DNA of 64,000 bases, taken from Gordonia spumicola (GTDB taxonomy: Bacteria > Actinomycetota > Actinomycetes > Mycobacteriales > Mycobacteriaceae). Of the stretch, positions 53,141-63,264 are shown in pieces (within the stretch, counting starts at the first letter, position 1; each line of letters opens with the position of its first letter). The notes beneath the pieces were generated by a model. It saw only the letters and a list, made by a program, of their open reading frames with translations. It had not been told where the DNA came from and did not search any database. The translations under genes and the position numbers were made by a program. The DNA lies in assembly GCF_009932475.1 (NCBI RefSeq), contig NZ_BJOV01000005.1:1054001-1118000 (forward strand), in the 5' to 3' direction.

Positions 53141-55069
53141 ATGAAGCTGATCCGATTCCTGTTCTCGGTGTCGTGGCGGGGGATCGCCGCGGCCGTACTG
53201 ATGGGTCTGATCGGTGGTGCGGCCAACGCCTTCCTCGTCACCCAGATCAACGCGGCCGTCGCCCCGCCGGACGCCGGACGCCACGCCTCGTGGCAGATGT
53301 TCGCGCTCACCGTCGCGGTCGTGATCGTCAGCGGTCTCGCGTCGCAGCTGCTGCTGATCCGGCTCGCGCAGCACGCGATCTACCGACTCCGCGCGCGCCT
53401 GAGCGCCGGCGTGGTCTCGGCGCCGTTGGAGCATCTGGAGAGGCTGGGCTCGCATCGGCTGCTGGCCACGCTCACCGAGGACGTCCGCTCGTTGTCGATG
53501 GCGGTGTCGGCGATCCCGTCGATGTGCGTCGACATCGCGACCATCGTCGGGACGCTGACGTTCCTCTTCGTCCTGTCTGGACCGCTGTTCGCGATCCAGG
53601 TCGCGGCGACGCTCGCCGCCATCGGAATCGTCGAATCGTTCCTCAAGCACGTCCGCGGCATCTTCCGGGCCGCGCGTGAACGCGAGGACGACCTGCTGAA
53701 CTCCTTCACCGCGGTCAGCGTCGGCATCAAGGAACTCAAGGGGCACCGCGGCCGCCGCCGCCAGTTCATGGACGAGAAGCTGCTCGGAACCGCCGCCGAC
53801 CTGCGGGACATGAACGTCTCCGCGGGCTCGAAGTTCGCGATCGGCCAGAACCTCGGCCAGATTCTGCAGCTGTCGACGATGGCCGTGATCCTCTTCGGTG
53901 TCGCGGCGTGGATGACGATGCCGCAGGAGACGATGGTCGGCTACGTCATCATCACGACGTTCCTCGCGATGCCGATGCAGAACTTCATGAGCCGGATCCC
54001 CGACCTCGTGCGCGGTGGCGTGGCACTCGACAAGATCAAGGCCATCCAGCTGTCGATGGAGGCCCTGCACGACGAAGAGCTGCTGCCGTACGAGGAGCGT
54101 CCGGTCACGGCGGACCCGCGACTGGTCCTGGCCGGCATCGAATACACCTACCTCGGCGAGCCCGCCCCGGCCGGGCCGCCGCCGCACGGCGAACGTCCCG
54201 AAGCCGGGCCGCCGCATCGTCCGCCGCCGCCCACCACGCGCCCCGACGTCGACTGGTCCGATCGCGGACGCGACGAGGACGTTCCCGACGGCAGGCTCCC
54301 GCAGCGTCCCGGCGACGTCGGAGCCCGCGGCCATCGCGGACCGCCGCCCGGCGGCCCCCCGCCCGGACCACGGGGCCCCCGACCCGGTCGCCCCGGCGAT
54401 CAGGCTCCGCCCCCGCCGCCGTCCGGTTTCCACCTCGGACCGATCGACGCGACGTTCGCGCCCGGCACCGTGTCGTTCATCGTCGGCGGCAACGGCAGCG
54501 GCAAGTCGACCCTGGCGAAGCTGCTCACCGGCCTCTACGTGCCGCAGCGCGGCACGATCTCTCTCGGCGGTGAGCGGATCGACCACGACAACATCGAATG
54601 GTTCCGGCAGAACACGGCCGCGGTCTTCACCGACTTCCACCTGTTCGAGGAGTACCTCGGATTCGACCGGCCCGACCTTGACGACGAGGTCCGCAGGTAT
54701 CTGCGCATGCTCCGCATCGACGACAAGGTGTCGGTGTCGGGCGGACGCCTCTCGACCGTCGCCCTCTCACAGGGGCAGCGCAAACGCCTCACGCTCGTCA
54801 CCGCGCTCCTGGACGACCGGCCCATCTACTTGTTCGACGAGTGGGCGGCCGATCAGGAACCGCAGTTCCGTGACACGTTCTATCGTGAGATCCTGGCCGA
54901 CCTCGCCGCACGCGGCAAGACGGTCATCGTCATCACACACGACGACCGCTACTTCGACATCGCCGACCAGCTGATCAAACTCGACTTCGGCCGGATGGAC
55001 GTCGAGCAGAGCCGCACGCTCGTCGCCGACCCGCAGGCCCGACGTCTCGAAGGAGAACCGACCAGGTGA
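53141..55069 (+). CDS. cyclic-peptide-export-type ABC transporter with proline-rich insert
   Basis: 642-residue half-transporter. The N-terminal membrane domain has about six segments (to residue 320). The ABC domain has Walker A GGNGSGKST near residue 449, Walker B LFDEWAADQEP and the histidine of VITHDDRYF; DEWAADQDP-like Walker B and a weak signature (LSQGQRKR) are typical of SyrD/PvdE-like cyclic peptide exporters. Between the first beta-strand of the ABC domain and Walker A lies an unusual insert of about 85 residues (about 342-428) made almost only of Pro, Gly, Arg and Asp. Stop overlaps the next start (GTGA). Confidence 0.88.
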   Translation: MKLIRFLFSVSWRGIAAAVLMGLIGGAANAFLVTQINAAVAPPDAGRHASWQMFALTVAVVIVSGLASQLLLIRLAQHAIYRLRARLSAGVVSAPLEHLERLGSHRLLATLTEDVRSLSMAVSAIPSMCVDIATIVGTLTFLFVLSGPLFAIQVAATLAAIGIVESFLKHVRGIFRAAREREDDLLNSFTAVSVGIKELKGHRGRRRQFMDEKLLGTAADLRDMNVSAGSKFAIGQNLGQILQLSTMAVILFGVAAWMTMPQETMVGYVIITTFLAMPMQNFMSRIPDLVRGGVALDKIKAIQLSMEALHDEELLPYEERPVTADPRLVLAGIEYTYLGEPAPAGPPPHGERPEAGPPHRPPPPTTRPDVDWSDRGRDEDVPDGRLPQRPGDVGARGHRGPPPGGPPPGPRGPRPGRPGDQAPPPPPSGFHLGPIDATFAPGTVSFIVGGNGSGKSTLAKLLTGLYVPQRGTISLGGERIDHDNIEWFRQNTAAVFTDFHLFEEYLGFDRPDLDDEVRRYLRMLRIDDKVSVSGGRLSTVALSQGQRKRLTLVTALLDDRPIYLFDEWAADQEPQFRDTFYREILADLAARGKTVIVITHDDRYFDIADQLIKLDFGRMDVEQSRTLVADPQARRLEGEPTR

Positions 55070-57561
55070 CCGTTCCGCCCCGCTCCGGTGTCCCCCCGCT
55101 GCAGGTCCGAGTGGCGCAGGGGCGGCCGCAGATCGTCACGGCGACGCCCGCGACACTCGGCCGCACGCCAGACAACGCGATCGTCGTCAACCATCCGCTC
55201 GTATCGCGGCGCCACCTGTCGATCGAGTGGACGCCGCAGACGGGCTGGCAGGTGATCGACGCGGGCAGCACCAACGGGATGTACGTGAACGGGGTGCGGC
55301 AGAACGTCGTGTCCGCCGCGGGCCCGATCGCGGTCATGATCGGCGACGGCCAGACCGGTCCGCTGCTGGAACTGGCGCCCGCGGTCGCCGCACCACCCGC
55401 GTCCGCGCCGTTCCCGGGTCGACCGGGGCCGCCGCCGTCGGCGCCGTTCCAGGCACAGGCTCCCCGATTCGGCGAACTGCCCGATGCTCCGCATCTGGCG
55501 GCGTTGCATCAGAACGCCTCGGCGATCTTCCAGGTGCCCGGTGAACTGCGGAACAGCGGTCGCGAGCAGATCGTCCTGTCGGGTGTGCAGACGATCGGCC
55601 GTACGCCGGACAACGACATCGTCGTCAGCGACGTGTTGGCGTCCCGTCATCATGCGCGGTTGTCGTCGTCTCCGCAGGGTCTGCTGCTGGAGGACCTCGG
55701 CAGTGTGAACGGGACGTTCGTCAACGGTCAGCGGGTGTCGGCGCATCGGCTGAGCGAGAACGACGTCGTCACGATCGGCAACTCCGACTTCGTGATGTCG
55801 GGCGGAGCCCTCGTCCGCGGACGCCCCCGCGCGCAGGCCGCCGGGGGACTCGAAGTGTCCGGCGTCGGTCTGACGATCGACCGGAAGGAACTGCTGACCC
55901 AGGTCTCGTTCCGCGCGGCGCCCGGTTCGTTGACGGCGATCATCGGCCCGTCGGGTGCGGGCAAGTCGACGGTGTCGAAGATCGTCGCGGGCCTGAGCAG
56001 CCCGACGGTCGGACTCGTCACCTTCGAGGGTCGCGGCGTGCACACCGAGTACGAGGCGTTGCGCACTCGTATCGGCATGGTCCCGCAGGACGACGTCCTG
56101 CATCAGCGGCTCACCCTGCGTCAAGCACTTCGTTACGCGGCCGAGCTGCGTCTGCCGTCCGATCTGAGCACTGCCGACCGCGACCAGGTGATCGACGGTG
56201 TGCTGTCCGAGCTCCAGCTGACCGAGCACGTCGACACCCGCGTGGACAAGTTGTCGGGCGGCCAGCGCAAACGCGCATCGGTGGCGATGGAGTTGTTGAC
56301 CGGTCCGTCGCTGCTGATCTTGGACGAACCGACCTCCGGACTCGACCCGGCACTCGATCAGCAGGTGATGCGCACCCTGCGCAGGCTCGCCGACGCGGGC
56401 CGCGTGGTCATCGTCGTCACCCATTCGCTCACACACCTGACCCTCTGCGATCAGGTGCTGCTGCTCGCGCCGGGCGGCAAGACCGCGTTCTGCGGGTCGC
56501 CGCACAAGGTGTCCGACGAACTCGGCACAACCGACTGGGCCGACATCTTCGCGTTCGTGGCCGACCGGCCGGACGAGGCCTGGAACCGGTACCGGCATCG
56601 CCACCCCGACTCGGGGGCCCCGCCTGCGGCCCCGGCTCTCGGTCCGATCCCGGCCATCCCGCGCAAGAGCATGGTCCGGCAGATGAGCACCGTCGCCAGG
56701 CGGCAGTTCCGCCTGATCCTCGCCGATCGCGGGTACCTCGTCGTGCTGTTGGCGATGCCCGTCATCCTCGGCGTCCTGACGATGGTCCTGCCCGGCGAGA
56801 AGGGTTTCGCCGTCAGCACCGACCCGCCGGGGGCGCAGCCGAGCGATCCGAGCGAAGCTCTCCAGATCTTGACCGTCCTGGTGATCGGCGCCGCGTTCAT
56901 GGGTGTCGCGCTCACCGTCCGCGATCTCGTCGGCGAACGCGCGATCTTCGAACGCGAACGGGCCGTCGGACTGCGTCCCGGTGCGTACCTGTGGGCGAAG
57001 GTCGTCGTGTTCTGCCTGGTGGCGACCGTGCAGGTGGCGGTGATGCTCGGATTGGCGTTCGCGCTGCGCGCATTCCCGACCCCGGACGGCGTCACCGAGC
57101 CGGGCACCGACTATCCGCTAGTGCCGCCCGCGGTGTCGTTGTTCCTCGCGGTCGCCGCGACCGCGTGGGTCAGCGTCTTCGTCGGGTTGACGATCTCGGC
57201 GTTGGTCCGTTCGAGCGAGCAGACGATGCCGCCGCTGGTGATCGTCATCATGGTGCAGCTCGTGCTCTCCGGCGGACTCATCGCGATCGGCTCGGCATTC
57301 GTCAAACCGATCACGTGGCTGCTGCCGACCTACTGGGGATACGCGAGCGCCGCGCAGGCGGTGAATCTGCCGTACGTCGCCCCGCAGGCGTACGTCGAGC
57401 AGGTCAGGCCGATCGACTCCAATGACCCGTCGAGCCCGATCATGTACACGTTCTGGGATCCCACACCCGCCCACACCGCCATGACGTACGGAGCACTCGC
57501 CGTACTCGCGTCGATCCTGGCGGCCGTCGTCTACTCGCGCCTGCGCCTGCCCAAACGGTGA
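55066..57561 (+). CDS. FHA-domain ABC transporter (Rv1747-like), paralogue 2
   Basis: 831-residue paralogue of the 46083 gene with the same order: FHA1 (GRTPDNAIVVNHPLVSRRH), a shorter Pro-rich linker, FHA2 (GRTPDNDIVVSDVLASRHH), ABC ATPase (Walker A near 293) and ABC2-type membrane domain. GTG start overlaps the stop of the proline-insert exporter, so it is translated with the polyketide synthase unit. The two FHA-ABC genes share blocks of perfect DNA identity. Probably a kinase-regulated exporter, possibly of the cluster's product. Last gene before dop. Confidence 0.92.
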   Translation: MTVPPRSGVPPLQVRVAQGRPQIVTATPATLGRTPDNAIVVNHPLVSRRHLSIEWTPQTGWQVIDAGSTNGMYVNGVRQNVVSAAGPIAVMIGDGQTGPLLELAPAVAAPPASAPFPGRPGPPPSAPFQAQAPRFGELPDAPHLAALHQNASAIFQVPGELRNSGREQIVLSGVQTIGRTPDNDIVVSDVLASRHHARLSSSPQGLLLEDLGSVNGTFVNGQRVSAHRLSENDVVTIGNSDFVMSGGALVRGRPRAQAAGGLEVSGVGLTIDRKELLTQVSFRAAPGSLTAIIGPSGAGKSTVSKIVAGLSSPTVGLVTFEGRGVHTEYEALRTRIGMVPQDDVLHQRLTLRQALRYAAELRLPSDLSTADRDQVIDGVLSELQLTEHVDTRVDKLSGGQRKRASVAMELLTGPSLLILDEPTSGLDPALDQQVMRTLRRLADAGRVVIVVTHSLTHLTLCDQVLLLAPGGKTAFCGSPHKVSDELGTTDWADIFAFVADRPDEAWNRYRHRHPDSGAPPAAPALGPIPAIPRKSMVRQMSTVARRQFRLILADRGYLVVLLAMPVILGVLTMVLPGEKGFAVSTDPPGAQPSDPSEALQILTVLVIGAAFMGVALTVRDLVGERAIFERERAVGLRPGAYLWAKVVVFCLVATVQVAVMLGLAFALRAFPTPDGVTEPGTDYPLVPPAVSLFLAVAATAWVSVFVGLTISALVRSSEQTMPPLVIVIMVQLVLSGGLIAIGSAFVKPITWLLPTYWGYASAAQAVNLPYVAPQAYVEQVRPIDSNDPSSPIMYTFWDPTPAHTAMTYGALAVLASILAAVVYSRLRLPKR

Positions 57562-57578
57562 GCCCGCACCGCGTCTCC

Positions 57579-57584
57579 TAAGCT
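57579..57584 (+). promoter_or_regulatory. -10 of probable leaderless dop promoter
   Basis: TAAGCT ends 6 bases before the dop ATG. No ribosome site; fits a leaderless start. Confidence 0.55.
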
Positions 57585-57590
57585 GAGGAC

Positions 57591-59096
57591 ATGGAGCGCA
57601 TCATCGGAACGGAAGTCGAGTACGGCATCTCGGCTCCCGGAGACCCCTCGGCGAACCCGATCATGACCTCGACCCAGGCGGTGCTCGCCTACGCCGCGGC
57701 TGCGTCGGTCCCGCGGCGCGACCGTCGCACGCGGTGGGACTACGAGGAGGAGTCGCCGATGCGCGACGCCCGCGGGTTCGACCTCGGACGCCATTCGGGT
57801 CCGGCGCCGATCATCGACGCCGACGAGATCGGCGCCGCCAACATGATCCTGACCAACGGCGCTCGCCTGTACGTCGATCACGCCCACCCCGAATACTCGG
57901 CGCCCGAGGTCACCGACCCGCTGGACGCCGTCATCTGGGACAAGGCGGGGGAGCGGGTGATGGAGGAGGCCGCGCGCTACGTGGCGAGCGTCCCCGGAGC
58001 TCCGCGCTTGCAGTTGTACAAGAACAACATCGACGGCAAGGGCGCGTCGTACGGCACGCACGAGAACTATCTGATGCGGCGTGACACGCCGTTCGACGCC
58101 GTCATCACCGGACTGATCCCGTTCTTCGCGTCCCGTCAGGTGATCACCGGATCGGGGCGTGTCGGCATCGGGCCGCGCGGCGAGGAGCCGGGCTACCAGC
58201 TGTCGCAGCGCGCCGACTACATCGAGGTCGAGGTCGGTCTGGAGACCACCCTCAAGCGCGGGATCATCAACACGCGCGACGAGCCGCACGCCGACCCCGA
58301 CAAGTACCGTCGCCTCCACGTGATCATCGGCGACGCGAACCTCGCCGAGACGGCCACCTACCTGAAGGTCGGCACCACATCCCTGGTCCTCGATCTGATC
58401 GAGGCCGGCGTCGATCTGTCCGACCTGGCACTCGCCTGGCCGGTCGACGCGGTCCACGCGATCAGCCACGATCCGACCCTGCGAGCCACCGTCGCGCTCA
58501 CCGACGGCCGCGAACTGACCGGGCTGGCCCTGCAACGGGAGTACCTCGCCCGCGTGTCGGCCTTCCACGAGGCGAATCACGCCGACGACGAGCGCGCGGC
58601 GCACGTGATCGCCACGTGGGCCGACGTGCTGGACAAGCTCGAGCGCGATCCGATGGAGTGCGCGGACATCCTCGACTGGCCCGCCAAACTCCGCCTCCTG
58701 GAGGGCTTCCGGCAACGCGAGGGGCTCGGATGGGCCGCGTCGCGTCTGCAGCTCATCGACCTGCAGTACTCGGACGTCCGCCTGGACAAGGGCCTGTACA
58801 ACAGGCTCGTCGCCCGCGGGTCGATGAAGCGTCTGGTCACCGAGGAACAGGTGCGTGCGGCGGTGTCGACGCCGCCGGAGTCCACGCGCGCGTACTTCCG
58901 AGGCGAGTCGGTCCGCCGGTTCGGCGGGGAGATCACCGCGGCCAGCTGGGATTCGGTGATCTTCGACGTCGGCTCGGACAACCTGGTCCGCATCCCGATG
59001 CCGGAACCGTTGCGCGGCACCAGAAGCCATGTCGGCGACCTGCTCGATTCGGCGAGTTCCGCCGAAGACCTCGTCGAACGTCTCACGGCGCGGTGA
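57591..59096 (+). CDS. dop: deamidase/depupylase of Pup
   Basis: 501-residue carboxylate-amine-ligase-fold enzyme that converts the C-terminal Gln of Pup to Glu and removes Pup from substrates. The N-terminal metal/nucleotide residues are in [10 protein letters not shown]. The Dop-specific loop region (about residues 42-65, [21 protein letters not shown]) is present, as is the shared [23 protein letters not shown] strand also found in PafA. Pup here ends in Gln, so Dop is required for pupylation. Confidence 0.97.
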   Translation: MERIIGTEVEYGISAPGDPSANPIMTSTQAVLAYAAAASVPRRDRRTRWDYEEESPMRDARGFDLGRHSGPAPIIDADEIGAANMILTNGARLYVDHAHPEYSAPEVTDPLDAVIWDKAGERVMEEAARYVASVPGAPRLQLYKNNIDGKGASYGTHENYLMRRDTPFDAVITGLIPFFASRQVITGSGRVGIGPRGEEPGYQLSQRADYIEVEVGLETTLKRGIINTRDEPHADPDKYRRLHVIIGDANLAETATYLKVGTTSLVLDLIEAGVDLSDLALAWPVDAVHAISHDPTLRATVALTDGRELTGLALQREYLARVSAFHEANHADDERAAHVIATWADVLDKLERDPMECADILDWPAKLRLLEGFRQREGLGWAASRLQLIDLQYSDVRLDKGLYNRLVARGSMKRLVTEEQVRAAVSTPPESTRAYFRGESVRRFGGEITAASWDSVIFDVGSDNLVRIPMPEPLRGTRSHVGDLLDSASSAEDLVERLTAR

Positions 59097-59172
59097 ACCG
59101 GCGATTCGCGTCCGCGCCTCACCTGCCGCCCCGGTAGGGTTGATCGCACAACGATCCTTCAAGGAGGCGATG

Positions 59173-59364
59173 ATGGCGCAGGAGCAGGCACACCGCGGTG
59201 GCGGCGCAGGCGACGACGATGCGATCGGTGGCGGAGCCGCCGGTCAGGAGCGTCGCGAGAAGCTGACCGAGGAGACCGACGATCTGCTCGACGAGATCGA
59301 CGACGTGCTGGAAGAGAACGCCGAAGACTTCGTCCGCGCCTACGTTCAGAAGGGCGGGCAGTGA
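59173..59364 (+). CDS. pup: prokaryotic ubiquitin-like protein Pup
   Basis: 63-residue intrinsically disordered tag. The C-terminal half ([17 protein letters not shown]) is nearly the mycobacterial sequence and ends Gly-Gly-Gln, the deamidation substrate. Start: ATGATG at 59170-59175; I chose the second because AAGGAGG is then 5 bases away and the protein begins MAQEQ as in mycobacteria. Confidence 0.97.
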   Translation: MAQEQAHRGGGAGDDDAIGGGAAGQERREKLTEETDDLLDEIDDVLEENAEDFVRAYVQKGGQ

Positions 59365-60179
59365 TCGCCGGTCGCGGCGGTCTCCCCGAGCACGACATCT
59401 CGTCGTTCACCGAATTCCTGCGTGTCGCGGCACCCGACCGGTTGCCCGGCGCGACGGTTCCCACGGCGACCGCGTTCGACGCCGAGCAGATCCCGCACGG
59501 CACGACAATCGTCGCGATCGCGTACCGGGGCGGTGTGATCCTCGCGGGCGACCGTCGCGCGACGATGGGCAACCTGATCGCCAACCGGGACGTCGAGAAG
59601 GTGTATCAGACCGACGACTATTCGGCGGCCGGCATCGCCGGGACCGCGGGCATCGCGATCGAGATGGTGCGGTTGTTCGCCGTCGAACTCGAACACTACG
59701 AGAAGATCGAGGGGATCCCGCTCACCCTCGACGGCAAGGCCTCGCGCCTGGCGTCGATGGTGCGCGGCAACCTCGGAGCCGCCATGCAGGGTCTGGCCGC
59801 CATCCCGCTGCTCGTCGGATACGAACCCGCTCCCGGCGGCGACCGGCCGCGCGGACGGATCTTCTCGTTCGACGTCGCGGGCTCGCGCCATGAGGAACGC
59901 GGTGGATACGAGGCGATCGGTTCCGGTTCGGTGTTCGCCAGGTCGTCGTTGAAGAAGCTGTACACCGCCGAACTCACGGCGGACGAGGCGCTGTCGGCGG
60001 CCGTCGAGGCCCTGTACGACGCCGCCGACGACGACACCGCGACCGGCGGGCCCGACCTGGTGCGGCGGATCTTCCCGACCGCGGTGCGGATCGGCGACGA
60101 CGGGGCGTCCCATGTGCCCGACGACGAGATCGCGGCGGCCGCGCAGGCGGTCGTCGACCGAAGGAGCGCGACCCGATGA
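59361..60179 (+). CDS. prcB: proteasome beta subunit
   Basis: 272-residue precursor of the catalytic subunit. A propeptide of about 47 residues precedes the nucleophile Thr48 ([14 protein letters not shown]), exposed by autocleavage. Lys in GDRRATMG region and the [14 protein letters not shown] helix are conserved. GTG start overlaps the pup stop (GTGA), giving tight coupling. Confidence 0.97.
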   Translation: MIAGRGGLPEHDISSFTEFLRVAAPDRLPGATVPTATAFDAEQIPHGTTIVAIAYRGGVILAGDRRATMGNLIANRDVEKVYQTDDYSAAGIAGTAGIAIEMVRLFAVELEHYEKIEGIPLTLDGKASRLASMVRGNLGAAMQGLAAIPLLVGYEPAPGGDRPRGRIFSFDVAGSRHEERGGYEAIGSGSVFARSSLKKLYTAELTADEALSAAVEALYDAADDDTATGGPDLVRRIFPTAVRIGDDGASHVPDDEIAAAAQAVVDRRSATR

Positions 60180-60895
60180 CGTTCCCGTACTACGCGAGCG
60201 CAGAGCAGATCATGCGCGACCGGTCGGAGCTCGCGCGCAAGGGCATCGCCCGTGGACGCAGCGTGGTCGCGATGACCTACGCCGACGGCGTCCTGTTCGT
60301 GGCGCACAACCCGTCGAACACGCTGCGCAAGATCAGCGAGATCTACGATCGCATCGGATTCGCGGCGGTCGGCAAGTACAACGAGTTCGAGGGGCTCCGG
60401 AAGGCGGGCATCCAGCTCGCCGACCTGCGCGGCTTCTCGTACGATCGCGCGGACGTGACGGGTCTGTCGCTGGCGAGCGCCTATGCGAACACTCTCGGCA
60501 CCGTGTTCACCGAGCAGGCCAAGCCGTTCGAGGTCGAGTTGTGCGTGGCCGAGGTCGGCGCGCCGGGCGCCGCGACGCCGTCGCAGCTGTACCGCATCGG
60601 CTACGACGGGTCGATCGTCGACGAACGGTCGTTCCTCGTGATGGGCGGGTCCACCGAGCCCGTCGTCGCCTCGATGAAGGACGCCTACCGCCCGGACATG
60701 ACGCTCGCGCAGGCGCTGCAGGCCGCCGCACGCGCCTTGGCGTCGCCCGCCGACACGAAGGACGGCGACGCGGCGGTCGCCGCCGCGCTCACCGCAGACG
60801 ACATCGAGGCGGCCGTCCTCGATCGCACGCGGCCGAGGCGGGCGTTCAAACGCCTCGCCGTCGACCGGGTCACCGCACTCCTGGGAGAGGACTGA
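60176..60895 (+). CDS. prcA: proteasome alpha subunit
   Basis: 239-residue gate-forming subunit. Starts [29 protein letters not shown], with the N-terminal gating tail and the alpha-subunit H0 helix. Overlaps prcB (ATGA). Assembles as heptameric outer rings that receive the Mpa C-terminus. Confidence 0.97.
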   Translation: MTFPYYASAEQIMRDRSELARKGIARGRSVVAMTYADGVLFVAHNPSNTLRKISEIYDRIGFAAVGKYNEFEGLRKAGIQLADLRGFSYDRADVTGLSLASAYANTLGTVFTEQAKPFEVELCVAEVGAPGAATPSQLYRIGYDGSIVDERSFLVMGGSTEPVVASMKDAYRPDMTLAQALQAAARALASPADTKDGDAAVAAALTADDIEAAVLDRTRPRRAFKRLAVDRVTALLGED

Positions 60896-60896
60896 C

Positions 60897-62255
60897 GTGG
60901 AACGCCGCATCATGGGCATCGAGACCGAGTTCGGTGTCACGTGCACCTTCAAGGGGCAGCGCCGCCTGAGCCCGGACGAGGTGGCTCGCTACCTGTTCCG
61001 CCGCGTGGTCGCGTGGGGGCGCTCGTCGAACGTCTTTCTCGAGAACGGTGCGCGCCTGTACCTCGACGTCGGCTCGCACCCCGAGTACGCGACGGCCGAA
61101 TGCGACTCGGTCGCCCAACTCGTCGCCCACGACCGTTCGGGTGAACGCATCCTCGAGGAGCTCATCGTCGACGCGGAGCAGCGCCTCGCGGACGAGGGCA
61201 TCGGCGGTGACATCTACCTGTTCAAGAACAACACCGACTCGGCGGGCAACTCCTACGGGTGCCACGAGAACTATCTGGTCAGCCGCATGGGCGAGTTCGG
61301 CAGGGTCTCCGATGTGCTGCTGCCGTTCCTGGTCACCCGCCAGTTGATCTGCGGCGCAGGCAAGGTGATGCCTGTCGGTCAGGAGACCAGGCTCTGCCTG
61401 TCGCAGCGCGCCGACCACATCTGGGAGGGCGTGTCGTCGGCGACGACCCGTTCACGACCGATCATCAACACGCGCGACGAGCCGCACGCCGACGCCGAGA
61501 AGTACCGACGCATGCACGTCATCGTCGGCGACTCCAACATGTCCGAGACGACGACCATGCTCAAGGTCGGGTCGGCGCTGCTCGTCCTGGAGATGATCGA
61601 GTCGGGCATCTCGTTCCACGACTTCGCCCTGGACAACCCGATCAGGGCGATCCGCGACATCAGCCACGACATCACCGGCCGACGTGAGGTCCGTCTGGCG
61701 GGCGGCAAGACGGCGACCGCGCTGTCGATCCAGCGGGAGTACCACGCCCGCGCCGTGACCCACCTCGCCGGTCGTGCGCCGGACCCGACGATGGACCGCG
61801 TCGTCGACCTGTGGGGACGGACGCTGGACGCCGTCGAATCGGGCGATTTCAGCGGTGTCGACACCGAGATCGACTGGGTGATCAAGCAGAAGTTGTTCCG
61901 GCGCTATCAGGACCGTTACTCGATGGATCTCGGCGACCCGAAGATCGCCCAGCTCGATCTCGCCTACCACGACATCCGTCGGGGACGCGGCGTCTTCGAC
62001 CTGCTGCAGCGCAAGGGGCTCGCGGCGCGCGTCGTGACCGACGAGGAGATCGACGCGGCCGTCACGACTCCGCCGCAGACGACACGCGCGAAACTGCGCG
62101 GCGACTTCATCGCGGCCGCGACCAAGGCGCAACGCGACTTCACCGTCGACTGGGTCCATTTGAAGGTCAACGACCAGGCGCAGCGGACAGTCCTGTGCAA
62201 GGATCCGTTCCGAAATGTGGACGAGCGCGTCGATCGGCTCATCTCGTCGCTGTAG
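60897..62255 (+). CDS. pafA: Pup-protein ligase
   Basis: 452-residue ligase that joins the C-terminal glutamate of deamidated Pup to substrate lysines with ATP. Begins [16 protein letters not shown]; the Glu in IETEFG is a metal ligand. [23 protein letters not shown] is shared with Dop, from which it differs by lacking the Dop loop. GTG start lies 1 base after the prcA stop. Confidence 0.97.
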   Translation: MERRIMGIETEFGVTCTFKGQRRLSPDEVARYLFRRVVAWGRSSNVFLENGARLYLDVGSHPEYATAECDSVAQLVAHDRSGERILEELIVDAEQRLADEGIGGDIYLFKNNTDSAGNSYGCHENYLVSRMGEFGRVSDVLLPFLVTRQLICGAGKVMPVGQETRLCLSQRADHIWEGVSSATTRSRPIINTRDEPHADAEKYRRMHVIVGDSNMSETTTMLKVGSALLVLEMIESGISFHDFALDNPIRAIRDISHDITGRREVRLAGGKTATALSIQREYHARAVTHLAGRAPDPTMDRVVDLWGRTLDAVESGDFSGVDTEIDWVIKQKLFRRYQDRYSMDLGDPKIAQLDLAYHDIRRGRGVFDLLQRKGLAARVVTDEEIDAAVTTPPQTTRAKLRGDFIAAATKAQRDFTVDWVHLKVNDQAQRTVLCKDPFRNVDERVDRLISSL

Positions 62256-62259
62256 CCTC

Positions 62260-62265
62260 TACGAT
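62260..62265 (+). promoter_or_regulatory. -10 of probable leaderless pafB promoter
   Basis: TACGAT ends 6 bases before the pafB GTG, inside the short pafA-pafB gap. Suggests pafBC can be transcribed apart from pafA. Confidence 0.5.
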
Positions 62266-62271
62266 GGCGGC

Positions 62272-63264
62272 GTGACAACCGGAAAGAACGAGCGGCTGCT
62301 CAATCTCGTCATCTGCTTGATGTCGGCGCGTCAGTACGTGACGGCCGACTACCTGCGCAAGCACGTGATCGGGTACATGGACCTGGCGGGGCAGAGCGAC
62401 GACACGTTCAAGCGCATGCTCGAACGCGACAAGAACGAGCTGCGCGAGATGGGCATCCCCGTCGAGACCGGCCGCAATCGGCTGTCCGCCGATGAGGGCT
62501 ACCGGATCAAGCCCGCCGACTACGCACTGCCCGCGATCGCGCTCGAGGCCGACGAGGCCGCGGCCGTCGCCGCCGCCGCGGCGGTGTGGCGCGATCCCGA
62601 CGTCAGCGTCGTCTCGCAGACCGCGGTGTTGAAGCTCCGGGCCGCGGGTGTCGAGGTGGCGTCGTCGGACGAGCTCGCCGTCATGTCGGGCGGCGCGACC
62701 CGGTCGATGGGATCGGAGTCGACGATCCGCGGCCTGCTCGGCGCGATCGAGGCGCGGCAGTCGGTCACGTTCACGCACCGGACTCCCACCGGTCGGAACG
62801 CGCGCAGGCTTGAACCGTGGGGCGTGATCGGCAACCGCGGACGCTGGTACGTGATCGGTCACGATCTGGACCGGGACGCGACGCGCACGTTCCGCCTGTC
62901 CCGGGTGGACGATGTGGCCGTGGCCTCCGACCGCGGTCAGGTGCACGTCCCGACGGACGTCGATCTGAACGCTCTGGTGGACGCCGCCGTGTCGGGCGCG
63001 AACGGCGGGTCGGGTGCGGTGGCGACGGTGTGGCTGGCCGCCGACCGCGGACACCTCCTGCGGCGGATGGCGACCCGGACGGTCGCGAGCGACCTCGACG
63101 GCGATCGGGGCGATGTCGTCGACATCGAGATCCGCTCCCGGTCGGCGCTGGTCCGAGCGGTGCTGGAGGCCGGAGCCGACGCCGTCGTGCTGACCCCGGA
63201 CGATCTGCGCGCCGAGGTGATCGCCGAGCTCGACCGGCTGATCGACGCGGAGGCGGTCCGATGA
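62272..63264 (+). CDS. pafB: PafB, WYL-domain transcription activator
   Basis: 330-residue protein with an N-terminal winged helix-turn-helix (LLNLVICLMSARQYVTADYLRKHV), a WYL domain containing the strand GVIGNRGRWYVIGHDLDRDATRTFRLSRV, and a C-terminal extension. In mycobacteria the PafB-PafC heterodimer activates the LexA-independent DNA damage response in response to single-stranded DNA. GTG start. Confidence 0.93.
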   Translation: MTTGKNERLLNLVICLMSARQYVTADYLRKHVIGYMDLAGQSDDTFKRMLERDKNELREMGIPVETGRNRLSADEGYRIKPADYALPAIALEADEAAAVAAAAAVWRDPDVSVVSQTAVLKLRAAGVEVASSDELAVMSGGATRSMGSESTIRGLLGAIEARQSVTFTHRTPTGRNARRLEPWGVIGNRGRWYVIGHDLDRDATRTFRLSRVDDVAVASDRGQVHVPTDVDLNALVDAAVSGANGGSGAVATVWLAADRGHLLRRMATRTVASDLDGDRGDVVDIEIRSRSALVRAVLEAGADAVVLTPDDLRAEVIAELDRLIDAEAVR

